64,000 nucleotides of DNA from Candidatus Ribeiella danica (GTDB taxonomy: Bacteria > Chloroflexota > Chloroflexia > Chloroflexales > Roseiflexaceae). The notes beneath the pieces were generated by a model. It did not search any database and was not told where the DNA came from. It saw only the letters and a list, made by a program, of their open reading frames with translations. Of this stretch, positions 33,190 to 40,239 are shown piece by piece (the stretch's first letter is position 1; every line of letters begins with the position of its first letter). The translations under genes and the position numbers were made by a program. The stretch is from NCBI GenBank assembly GCA_016717335.1, contig JADKFS010000019.1, positions 62,001-126,000 of the forward strand, read 5' to 3'.

Positions 33190-34464
33190 TCACCGCGCGA
33201 TAGAGGGATCAAACCGATCGAGCCGGTCGAGCGGCAGCGTCGCAAAGTAATCGTCGACCGTCTCGGCCCGCCGGATCAGCAGCGCCTCGCCATCCTCGCG
33301 CAGCAGCAGCTCGGCCGAGCGCAGCTTGCCGTTGTAGTTGAAGCCCATCGCGTGGCCGTGCGCGCCGGCGTCGTGGAGCACCAGCAGGTCGCCGATCTCG
33401 ATCGGCGGCAGCGCGCGGTCGATCGCGAACTTGTCGTTATTCTCGCACAGCGAGCCGGTCACGTCGTACAGCTGCTCGGGCGCCAGGTGCACCTTGCCGA
33501 GCACGCTGATGTGGTGGTACGCGCCGTAGATGCCGGGCCGCATCAGGTCGGCCATGCAGGCGTCCATCCCGACGAACTGCTTGTAGGTCCGCTTGATGTG
33601 GCGGACGGTCGAGACCAAGTAGCCGCACGGCCCGGTGATCAGCCGGCCGCACTCCATCGCGAGCCGCAGCGGGGCCAGCCCGCGCGCGACGATCTTGGCG
33701 CGGTAGGCCTGCTCGATCCCGCGCGAGACCAGCGCCAGGTCGACCGGCTGCTGCTCGGGGCGGTACGGGATGCCGATCCCGCCGCCCAGGTTCACAAGCT
33801 CGAACGTGACGTCAAGCTTCGCGCTCAGCTCGCCGACCAGGTCGAACAGCATCGCGGCGGTCTCCACGAAGTAGCGCGGGTCGAGCTCGTTCGAGGCGAC
33901 CATGGCGTGCAGCCCGAAGCGCCGCGCGCCGCGCTCGCGCGCCTGCCGGTAGGCCTCGAACAGCTGCGCGCGGGTCAGGCCGAACTTGGCCTCCTCCGGC
34001 TGCCCGATGATCGCGTTGCCCTGGCGCAGCTCGCCCGGGTTGTAGCGGAAGCTGATCAGCTCGGGCATGCCGGCGTGGCGCGCCAGGAAGGGCAGGTGCG
34101 TGATATCGTCCAGGTTGACGATCGCGCCGAGCCGCATTGCCTCGCGAAACTCCTCGGCCGGCGTGTCATTCGAGCTGAACATAATCTCTCGCCCGGCCAT
34201 GCCGGCGCGCTCGGCCAGCTGCAGCTCGGGCAGCGAGCTGCAGTCGGCGCCGAGCCCCTCGGCGCGCAGCAACTTCAGGATGAAAGGGTTGGGCGTGGCC
34301 TTGACCGCGAAGTACTCCTGAAAGTCGGCCCAGCCGAACGCCCGCCGCAGCGCCCGCGCGCTCGCCCGGATCGCCTGCTCGTCGTACAGGTAGAACGGCG
34401 TGGGGTGCGCCTTTGCGATCGCCTCGATCTGCTGCTTGGAGAACGGTAAAGTCTTGTCTGCCAT
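33190..34464 (-). CDS. lysA: Diaminopimelate decarboxylase
   Basis: The start is ATG 34464 (MADKTLPFSKQQ), preceded by GAGGAG; 424 residues. It is a fold-type III PLP decarboxylase: the PLP lysine lies in EYFAVKATPNP, the phosphate loop in NLGGGIGIPYRPEQQP, substrate contacts in MECGRLITGPCGY, and the C-terminal catalytic Cys in GSLCENNDKFA. GDLLVLHDAGAHGHAMGFNYNG is typical of LysA. It converts meso-diaminopimelate to lysine, the last step of lysine synthesis. Related carboxynorspermidine or arginine decarboxylases cannot be wholly excluded. It stands alone, flanked by family A repeats on both sides. Confidence 0.85.
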   Translation of the reverse strand: MADKTLPFSKQQIEAIAKAHPTPFYLYDEQAIRASARALRRAFGWADFQEYFAVKATPNPFILKLLRAEGLGADCSSLPELQLAERAGMAGREIMFSSNDTPAEEFREAMRLGAIVNLDDITHLPFLARHAGMPELISFRYNPGELRQGNAIIGQPEEAKFGLTRAQLFEAYRQARERGARRFGLHAMVASNELDPRYFVETAAMLFDLVGELSAKLDVTFELVNLGGGIGIPYRPEQQPVDLALVSRGIEQAYRAKIVARGLAPLRLAMECGRLITGPCGYLVSTVRHIKRTYKQFVGMDACMADLMRPGIYGAYHHISVLGKVHLAPEQLYDVTGSLCENNDKFAIDRALPPIEIGDLLVLHDAGAHGHAMGFNYNGKLRSAELLLREDGEALLIRRAETVDDYFATLPLDRLDRFDPSIAR

Positions 34465-34538
34465 AGCTGCCTGCCTGGCTCCTCTCAATTCTCGGTTGTG
34501 CGGTTGGACATTCTACTACAGGCGCGGGCCGCCAAAAC

Positions 34539-34681
34539 AGGCCCTCACCCCCCTGCCCCAGCCCCTGCCAGTGGCGGGGGTCATATTTTCGGCTGCGTGC
34601 GGGCGCACAGCATCCGCACGCAGATGCCGAAAAGGACCCCCCTCTCCCGCGCACGGGAGAGGGGGGCAGGGGGTGAGGGTC
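34539..34681. repeat. Paired-arm repeat with inner palindrome (family A)
   Basis: The left arm is GCCCTCACCCCCCTGCCCC..., the right arm ...CTCTCCCGCGCACGGGAGAG followed by GGGGGCAGGGGGTGAGGG. The inner palindrome is TTTTCGGC-TGCGTGCGG / CCGCACGCA-GAT-GCCGAAAA (about 34586-34634), imperfect. It lies between the divergent lysA and radical SAM genes. Confidence 0.7.
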
Positions 34682-34706
34682 GCTCTCATCGGTCGCGCGA
34701 AATTGG

Positions 34707-34712
34707 TATAAT
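34707..34712 (+). promoter_or_regulatory. -10 box of the radical SAM gene
   Basis: TATAAT in the context TTGGTATAATGCG, 37 bases before the ATG at 34749. The same GGTATAAT context recurs at 18862 and 45157. Confidence 0.55.
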
Positions 34713-34748
34713 GCGCCCGCGACCAAAAAAATAAACGGATAGCAACCT

Positions 34749-36827
34749 ATGCATAGGCTGAGGGTGCTGCTGGCGCAGCTGCCGGTTCCAAACAACCCCG
34801 CCACCAATGTCCCGCTGGCCGCGGGCTACCTGAAGGCCTACGCCCAGGCGCGCGGCCTGCTCGACCGCGTGGAGATCGAGATCCTGCCGCGCGCGCTGGC
34901 CGACCACGCCGGCGACGCGCTGCTGGTCGACGCGATCGTCGAGCGGCGGCCGGACGTGCTGGGGCTCTCGCTCTACACCTGGAGCAGCGAGCGCAGCCTG
35001 GCGATCGCCGAGCGCGCGCGGGCGCTGCTGCCTGGCCTGCTGGTGGTCGTCGGCGGGCCGGAGGTGCAGCACGACAACGACTGGCTGCTGCGCCACCCGG
35101 CCGTCGACGTGGCGGTGTTCGGCGAGGGCGAGCAGACCTTTGCCGAGCTGCTGGCACTTCTGGCCGACGACCGTCGGCCCCAAGCCCCACCGCTCAATCA
35201 CCCGGTCACCCGGTCACCCGGTCACCTTACCACGATCGGTCACCTTGCCGCGATCCGCGGGATCGTCTTCCGCGACGAATCCGGCGACCTGATCGTCACG
35301 GGCGAGCGAGTCGCGCTGGCCGACCTCGCGCCGCTGCCGTCGCCCTACCTGCTGGGCTACCTCGAGCCGGGGCCGATCATGATGGTCGAGATCTCGCGCT
35401 GGTGTCCGTACGCCTGCGCGTTCTGCCTGTACGGCCGCAACATGGGGCCGAAGCTGGGCAGCCGCTATTTCCCGCTCGAGCGCATCCTGGCCGAGGTGCG
35501 CTGGGGCCGCGAGCGCGGCGCGACGCAGATCCACTTCGTCGAGGCCAACCTGAACCTGGTGCCGGTCTTCCGGCCGCTCATGGCCGCGCTGGCCGAAATG
35601 AACGCCGACGGCGCGCTGGCGCTCTACGCCGAGCTGCGCGGCGAGCACCTGGCCGACGAGGCCGTCGACGCGCTGGCGCGCGCCGGCCTGCGGGTGGCCG
35701 AGGTTGGACTGCAGACCGCCAACCCTGTCGCGCTGGCGGCCGCGCATCGCCGGACCGACTTGCAGAAGTGGGCGGCCGGCACGCGCCGGCTGGCCCGCCG
35801 CGGCGTCGAGATCTACCTCGACGTCATCCTCGGCCTGCCCGCCGACGATGCGGCCGGCGCCGCCGAGACGCTCGACTTCATCCGGCGCGAGGAGCTGGGC
35901 GCCTACGACGTCTTCACGCTGCAGGTGCTTCCGGGCACCGAGACGCGCCGCCAGGCGGCCGAGTACGGCCTGACCTTCCAGGAGCGGCCGCCCTACTATA
36001 TCCTGGGGACCGACCGCCTGAGCTATGGCGAGCTGCGCCGGCTGCGGCGCGACCTGAAGCTTGGCGCCGGCCTCGACCCGGACGAGGTGGAGGGTTGCCC
36101 GCCGCCGCGGCCCGACGCGCTGGACGACCAAGGACGAACGACTAAGGACCAAGCTTACACGACCGGCGACCGACGACGAGAGCCGGTAAGTGAACACGTC
36201 CCCCAAGCCCCAAGCCCCAAGCCCCAGGCCCCAGATCGCTTGCCTCTCGTCCGCCCGGTCACCTTGCCACCAGGTCACCTAGTCACGCCTATCGAGCGCC
36301 TGTGGCTTCTGGAACGCGACGAGGCCACGTGGACAGCGACAGGCGCATCGATCGGCCGGCTCGCCCGGCACGTCGACGTAGTCGCGTGCTGGGAGGACGC
36401 GGCGCGGCTGTCCGGGCTGCTCGCCCAGGCGATCGACGCCAACCCCTCGGCGCTGTTCGACTGCTACCTGCTAGCGGAGGAGCCGCCGCCGCCCGCGGCG
36501 CTGGCGGCCTGGCGTGCGGCGCTGCCCTACCAGCCGGGCTATCTCGACCGCGTGGCGGTCTACCGCCGCGCTGCGCCCGACCCGGCCCACGAGCGCGTCA
36601 GCCCGCGGCTCTGGCTGGTGCTGCCGTGGACCGCGCAGGCCGAGCCGGCGCGCTACCGCGGCGCCGCCGAGCTGATCTGGCGCTACGAGCTGGACGACGG
36701 CGAGGAGCCGCCGCTGGGCGCCTGGCGGTCGGCCGGCGGCGCGGGCGTGTGGGCGCGCGGCCTTGCCGAGGCGCAGGTCGCGGAGCTGCGTGAGAGGAGC
36801 GGGCTGCGGCTGTGGAGCGGCGGGTGA
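34749..36827 (+). CDS. B12-binding-domain radical SAM protein with repeat-coded inserts
   Basis: A 692-residue protein. The N-terminal part is a cobalamin-binding-like Rossmann domain (VPLAAGYLKAYA, VLGLSLYTWS, VVVGGPEVQ, VAVFGEGEQTF). The radical SAM cluster motif is SRWCPYACAFCLYG with Cys219, Cys223 and Cys226. ILAEVRWGRERGATQIHFVE and EVGLQTANP are typical TIM-barrel elements. Two stretches are not family-like: residues about 149-165 (coded by CACCCGGT octamers) and 457-514 (heptamer tracts, including five CCCCAAG-type units). Both keep the frame. After them a C-terminal domain without known motifs follows. Such proteins catalyse radical methylation or rearrangement; the substrate is unknown and no pathway genes are adjacent. 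Confidence 0.85.
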   Translation: MHRLRVLLAQLPVPNNPATNVPLAAGYLKAYAQARGLLDRVEIEILPRALADHAGDALLVDAIVERRPDVLGLSLYTWSSERSLAIAERARALLPGLLVVVGGPEVQHDNDWLLRHPAVDVAVFGEGEQTFAELLALLADDRRPQAPPLNHPVTRSPGHLTTIGHLAAIRGIVFRDESGDLIVTGERVALADLAPLPSPYLLGYLEPGPIMMVEISRWCPYACAFCLYGRNMGPKLGSRYFPLERILAEVRWGRERGATQIHFVEANLNLVPVFRPLMAALAEMNADGALALYAELRGEHLADEAVDALARAGLRVAEVGLQTANPVALAAAHRRTDLQKWAAGTRRLARRGVEIYLDVILGLPADDAAGAAETLDFIRREELGAYDVFTLQVLPGTETRRQAAEYGLTFQERPPYYILGTDRLSYGELRRLRRDLKLGAGLDPDEVEGCPPPRPDALDDQGRTTKDQAYTTGDRRREPVSEHVPQAPSPKPQAPDRLPLVRPVTLPPGHLVTPIERLWLLERDEATWTATGASIGRLARHVDVVACWEDAARLSGLLAQAIDANPSALFDCYLLAEEPPPPAALAAWRAALPYQPGYLDRVAVYRRAAPDPAHERVSPRLWLVLPWTAQAEPARYRGAAELIWRYELDDGEEPPLGAWRSAGGAGVWARGLAEAQVAELRERSGLRLWSGG
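35199..35222. repeat. 8-bp tandem tract inside the radical SAM gene
   Basis: CACCCGGT is repeated three times exactly and then decays into GGTCACC words to about 35245. It encodes the HPVTRSPGHL stretch that is not expected in this family. Confidence 0.75.
36201..36235. repeat. 7-bp tandem tract inside the radical SAM gene
   Basis: CCCCAAG three times, then CCCCAGG and CCCCAGA. It lies within a longer low-complexity insert (36121-36290) that also holds GGACCAAG-like words and GGTCACCT-like octamers. It encodes the Pro/Ser/Lys-rich PQAPSPKPQAP. Confidence 0.8.
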
Positions 36828-37215
36828 GGCCGACCCTGCCGGGCCGTAGTCCAGAGGCGCTCTCCTTTCCTGCACAGCTTGGAGGCTGCGGCCTCATCTC
36901 CTCTCTGATTTCCGTGTCCTCCATGATCAAGCGTGCTGCCCGCCGCTAGCGAGGTTTTCGGGCTTGCGATAGCGTACTGGGCATCGAGACGCCAGGCCCA
37001 AGCCCTTGCTCCGTAAGCGATCCGGATGGCATCAGCCACCCACAAGAGCCAGCCTGCTGACACATCCATCCCGCGCAGTTTTCGTATCATATGAAAGGAT
37101 TCGCTGGGTGGCCGCCGCATGTGGCGTTCGCCGCCCGATCGTAGCTGTGTCTGTCGCGCCCGTGCAATCTCGCGGCTCGGGCGCCGCCGGCAACGCCAAC
37201 AGGATAGAGTGCTCG
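36828..37215. other. Gene-free stretch
   Basis: I see no supported gene, strong palindrome or consensus promoter in these 388 bases. The GC content is lower than in the neighbouring genes. The promoter of the PPOX gene should lie at its right end. Confidence 0.4.
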
Positions 37216-37602
37216 ATGACCGCTCCCGAAACGCTGGCCGTGCTGGCCGGCCACAAGTTCGCCAACCTCACAACATTCCGCAAGACCGGCCAGGAGGTCG
37301 TGACGCCGGTGTGGTTCGCACAAGACGGCGAGAAGATCTACGTGATGACGATGGGCAGCGCCGGCAAAGTCAAGCGGCTGCGCAACAACCCGGCGGCGCG
37401 GCTGGCGCCGAGCGATCGAGCTGGCAAGCCGCTGGGAGCGCAGGTCGGCGTGCACGGGCGGCTGCTCACGCCGGAGGAGAGCGCGACGGCGCGGCGGGCG
37501 CTCGACGCGAAGTATGGCCTGATGAAGAAGCTGTTCGACATGACGTTTGCCATACGCCGGGCAAAGATGCAGCAGGTGTACCTGGAGTTTACTGCCTCGT
37601 AG
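37216..37602 (+). CDS. PPOX-class (pyridoxamine oxidase-fold) oxidoreductase
   Basis: A 128-residue split-barrel protein from ATG 37216. Family features are FANLTTFRKTGQEVVTPVWF, IYVMTMGSAGKVKRLRNNP and AQVGVHGRLL, matching PPOX-class F420- or FMN-dependent enzymes (TIGR03666-like). A longer frame starting at 37006 has no ribosome site. Enzymes of this class reduce small substrates with deazaflavin or flavin cofactors as dimers in the cytoplasm. The cofactor cannot be settled by eye, and no F420 biosynthesis gene is in the window. Confidence 0.8.
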   Translation: MTAPETLAVLAGHKFANLTTFRKTGQEVVTPVWFAQDGEKIYVMTMGSAGKVKRLRNNPAARLAPSDRAGKPLGAQVGVHGRLLTPEESATARRALDAKYGLMKKLFDMTFAIRRAKMQQVYLEFTAS

Positions 37603-37616
37603 CTGCTGTGTCGCAG

Positions 37617-37757
37617 ACCCTCGCCCCCTGTCCCCCTCTCCCAGCGGGAGAGGGGGAATTATGGTCGGCAGCGCGGTTGCGGCGAAGCCGCAACCGCGCT
37701 GCCGACCCGTTTGACCCCCGCCCCTGGCAGGGGCGGGGGTAGGGGGTGGGGTGATCC
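37617..37757. repeat. Paired-arm repeat with perfect 21-bp inner palindrome (family A)
   Basis: The arms are CCCCCTCTCCCAGCGGGAGA... and CCCCCGCCCCTGGCAGGGGC.... The inner palindrome pairs 37663-37683 with 37687-37707 perfectly (begins GGTCGGCAGCGCGG, centre GAA). It lies between the PPOX gene and the convergent phosphotransferase gene and may act as a two-way terminator. Confidence 0.8.
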
Positions 37758-37822
37758 AGCGCAGTCCGACGCCATGAACAAGAAAATCTACCCCCGAAAC
37801 AGAGGATGGAAAGAGAACACAC

Positions 37823-38773
37823 CTATTTCCAGCCGAGCGTCTCCTGCAGCCGGTCGGCCCACATTGCCGCCTGGGTGGGCCGCGCGGTGCGGGCGTGGTA
37901 GTCGACCATCTCTAGGCAGCGCAGCAGCTGCAGGTCGTGAATGCGCGCGAGCGTGGGCTCGTCCGAGCTGATGCTGGCGGCGGCCAGCAGCTGCGGGTAG
38001 GCGGCGGCCCAGCGCTCGGGATGGTGGTAGCGCACGACCCAGCCCCACCAGGCCGCGTCGAACAGCGGGTCGGCCATCCGCGCGAACTCCAGGTCGAGCA
38101 GCCCGACCACGCCTGGGGTTTGGGGATTGGGGCCCGAGGCTTCGCTTTCCCCACTCGCCCCCAGGCCCAAGTCCGCAGCCCCAAGCAGGACGTTCACCGG
38201 GCAGAAGTCGCCGTGGGCGAAGCAGGCCGGCCGATCGGCGAAGCGGGCCGGCAGCCGCTCGATCGTCGCCGCGAGCGCGGGGGCGGCGGGGCCGAGCAGG
38301 GCGCCGCGGCGCGCAAGCTGCAAGCGGGCCTGGCGCGCCAGCCGCTCCGGCGCGGCCCACGCGTCGCTCAGCCCCGCGCCGCCGGTCGGCACGGCGGCCA
38401 GTCGCGGGAGCAGCTCGCCCATCGCGCGCGCGACGTGTAGCGCCCCCGCCAGCGTGCCGATCAGGCGCGCCCCGATATCGCCGGGCAGGTACTCGCGAAC
38501 GATGTACGGCGGATCGGCCGAGGTATCGGCGGCGAGCAGCCGCGGGGCGCGCAGCCCGACCGCCGCCAGTCGTGCTGGGAGCGCACGCGCGCGGCGCAGC
38601 TTCAGCCGCGCGACCGCGCGGCCGGCCAGCTGCTGAACGACCAGCCGGCGCCCGTCGGCGAGCGTGACGATGCTGGTACGATTCTCGAAGCCCCAGCCGC
38701 ACGGCTCGACCGCGACGACCGGGGCGGCGACGATCGCGCTCATTGCTGACAGCTCGTTCGGTTCGTTCGGCAT
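37823..38773 (-). CDS. APH-family phosphotransferase
   Basis: A 316-residue protein of the aminoglycoside/choline kinase fold. The catalytic loop is CFAHGDFCPVNVLL (Brenner motif HGDxxxxN), and the metal-binding Asp lies in GLLDLEFARMADP. The two are separated by an unusual insert (LGLGASGESEASGPNPQTPG) coded by a TGGGG-type heptamer tract at 38114-38134, where the family normally has a short turn. TSIVTLADGRRLVVQQL and PYIVREYLPG are the N-lobe strands. It would transfer phosphate from ATP to an alcohol or sugar; the substrate is unknown and antibiotic resistance cannot be assumed. Start alternatives exist within the first 11 residues. Confidence 0.82.
   Translation of the reverse strand: MPNEPNELSAMSAIVAAPVVAVEPCGWGFENRTSIVTLADGRRLVVQQLAGRAVARLKLRRARALPARLAAVGLRAPRLLAADTSADPPYIVREYLPGDIGARLIGTLAGALHVARAMGELLPRLAAVPTGGAGLSDAWAAPERLARQARLQLARRGALLGPAAPALAATIERLPARFADRPACFAHGDFCPVNVLLGAADLGLGASGESEASGPNPQTPGVVGLLDLEFARMADPLFDAAWWGWVVRYHHPERWAAAYPQLLAAASISSDEPTLARIHDLQLLRCLEMVDYHARTARPTQAAMWADRLQETLGWK
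38114..38134. repeat. 7-bp tandem tract inside the phosphotransferase gene
   Basis: TGGGGTT, TGGGGAT, TGGGGCC. It encodes part of the insert between the two catalytic motifs of the gene on the minus strand. Confidence 0.6.
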
Positions 38774-38825
38774 GGCTATTCCGAAAAAGGAGACCTCTTC
38801 TCTTGACCAGAGAGGCTCACTGGGG

Positions 38826-38920
38826 CCGCTAGACCTGTCGCCCTCTCCCTGCCACCTCCCGCCAAAAGCATCCCCCGCTCCCCTGGTGGTAGGGGAGCGG
38901 GGGCGGGATGCGAAAGGATG
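38826..38920. repeat. Family A repeat, partial copy
   Basis: CCCCCGCTCCCCTGG-TGG-TAGGGGAGCGGGGGCGGGATGC forms a hairpin, flanked by AAAAGCATC and GATGCTT, which also pair. It lies between the phosphotransferase start and the end of the 143-residue gene, both leftward. Confidence 0.6.
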
Positions 38921-38941
38921 CTTCTGTGGATCGAAGATCGA

Positions 38942-39373
38942 TCAGATCAGCTGGAGCGTGAAGGGCTCCTCGTCGGCAGTCGCGGGGCCCTGGCGGCGCG
39001 GCAGCCAGGTGATCGCCACGCCGTCGGCCTGCTCGTAGGGGCCCTCCTGCTCGTCCAGCTCTTCCTCGATCACGATTGGGCCGGTGTCGTGCGCCCAGGC
39101 GATCAGCTCGTCGATCGAGTACCAGCCGGGGCGGTAGAGATCCTGGTCGTTGGGGTTGAGCCAGAACTTGATCCCGCCCTCCATCCACTGCCAGCGCTCC
39201 AGGGAGTACCAGACCTTGCCCTGGTCCTGCAGCGTCGTCTTGACCTCCTCGAACAGGCGGAGGAGTTCAGGCAGGGGCAGCCCTTCGGTGCGGCGCATCT
39301 GAAGCAGCCGGCGGTTGATCGCGTCGCGTAATTGCTCAAGCTCGAACATGTCGAGTGACTGTAGATCGATCAC
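38942..39373 (-). CDS. Hypothetical soluble protein
   Basis: A 143-residue acidic protein. It begins with a helical stretch (FELEQLRDAINRRLLQMRR, and LPELLRLFEEVKTTLQ), followed by Trp-rich sequence (KVWYSLERWQWMEGG) and an acidic C-terminus (IVIEEELDEQEGPYEQ). No signal peptide or membrane segment is visible. I do not recognise a family. It is not obviously operonic with the phosphotransferase gene downstream, since a family A repeat lies between. Confidence 0.6.
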   Translation of the reverse strand: MIDLQSLDMFELEQLRDAINRRLLQMRRTEGLPLPELLRLFEEVKTTLQDQGKVWYSLERWQWMEGGIKFWLNPNDQDLYRPGWYSIDELIAWAHDTGPIVIEEELDEQEGPYEQADGVAITWLPRRQGPATADEEPFTLQLI

Positions 39374-39781
39374 GGCGATATGTCCTTTCTAACGCCAGCG
39401 CGGACTCGACCTGGACGAGCTGCGACGCGCACCCGAGGGATGATCCTGGGACGGGCCAGTCTGCGCAACGATTGTTTTTACAGGTACCCTGTGATGCGAA
39501 AAGCAGAAGCTGTGCCACGGGTACCTCGGGGGCACGTGTCCTCATTATAGTGAACGGGCGAAACAATGATATTAATATGTTGTTACAGTTTCTTTCCAAT
39601 ATTGTTCGCACGCCCGCGATAGTCTCTGCATGGTACTACGAAGCGGCGGGCGCGCTGGTTTCTTCGCCGGCGAAACTGGTCGCTGCTGCGGCGATCGATC
39701 GGCGTTGATGATACGGCTTGGTGGGAGAGGGGGGCTCTGGGTGGCGCAGGCCCCTCGGTCCATGCAGATCGAGGGGCCTGA
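39374..39781. other. Gene-free stretch with an AT-rich palindrome
   Basis: No gene is supported. Around 39541-39610 the sequence turns AT-rich, and ACAATGATATTAATATGTTGT (39563-39583) is a near-perfect palindrome (arms ACAA/TTGT around ATATTAATAT). It could be an operator or an easily melted site for the leftward hypothetical gene or the tRNA. A GGTACCTCGG/GGTACC pair lies near 39483-39525. Confidence 0.35.
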
Positions 39782-39856
<75 letters not shown>

Positions 39857-39914
39857 ACGGTGCCGATTCTAGCATACTCGCGCTGCACTGTCAAAGCCTG
39901 CCGGCGGGCCCTGT

Positions 39915-40110
39915 CCGCTTCCGGGGCTGCGTGTGGGTTCTATCCCGCCGCAGGTGGATTCCGCCGGGCATGCGCGTCAAGCGTTGCAAGCGAGACGAGA
40001 TGATTTGCAGGGGGGCTGCGGGCGGGCCTCGCCCCCAGTGGGGGTGTGGGGGGCGGAGCCCGCCCACGGATCAACCAACGCTGTCGCGAGGACTCGGACG
40101 GAGGCAGGGG
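39915..40110. repeat. Nested inverted repeat (family B, partial copy)
   Basis: Contains the right-hand part of the family B element: GGATTCCGCCGGGCATGCGC, GCAAGCGAGACG, TTTGCAGGGGG and the GC-rich CGGGCC/CCCCCAGTGGGGG palindromes. The left half is shortened. It lies between the tRNA and the GT39-type gene. Confidence 0.6.
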
Positions 40111-40157
40111 CGACCGCCCCGGAAAAACAGGGCGGCAGCCCACCCAATAAGCTGTGG

Positions 40158-40163
40158 TATACT
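40158..40163 (+). promoter_or_regulatory. -10 box of the GT39 operon
   Basis: TATACT in the context TGTGGTATACTCAGG, 77 bases before ATG 40240. No clear -35 is seen. Confidence 0.45.
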
Positions 40164-40239
40164 CAGGAGCGCACTTCGGCCATCCTGCCGCGCGCTGACG
40201 CCAGATGCAGCTCAGCTCGCGCGCCCACAGAAGCACCCA

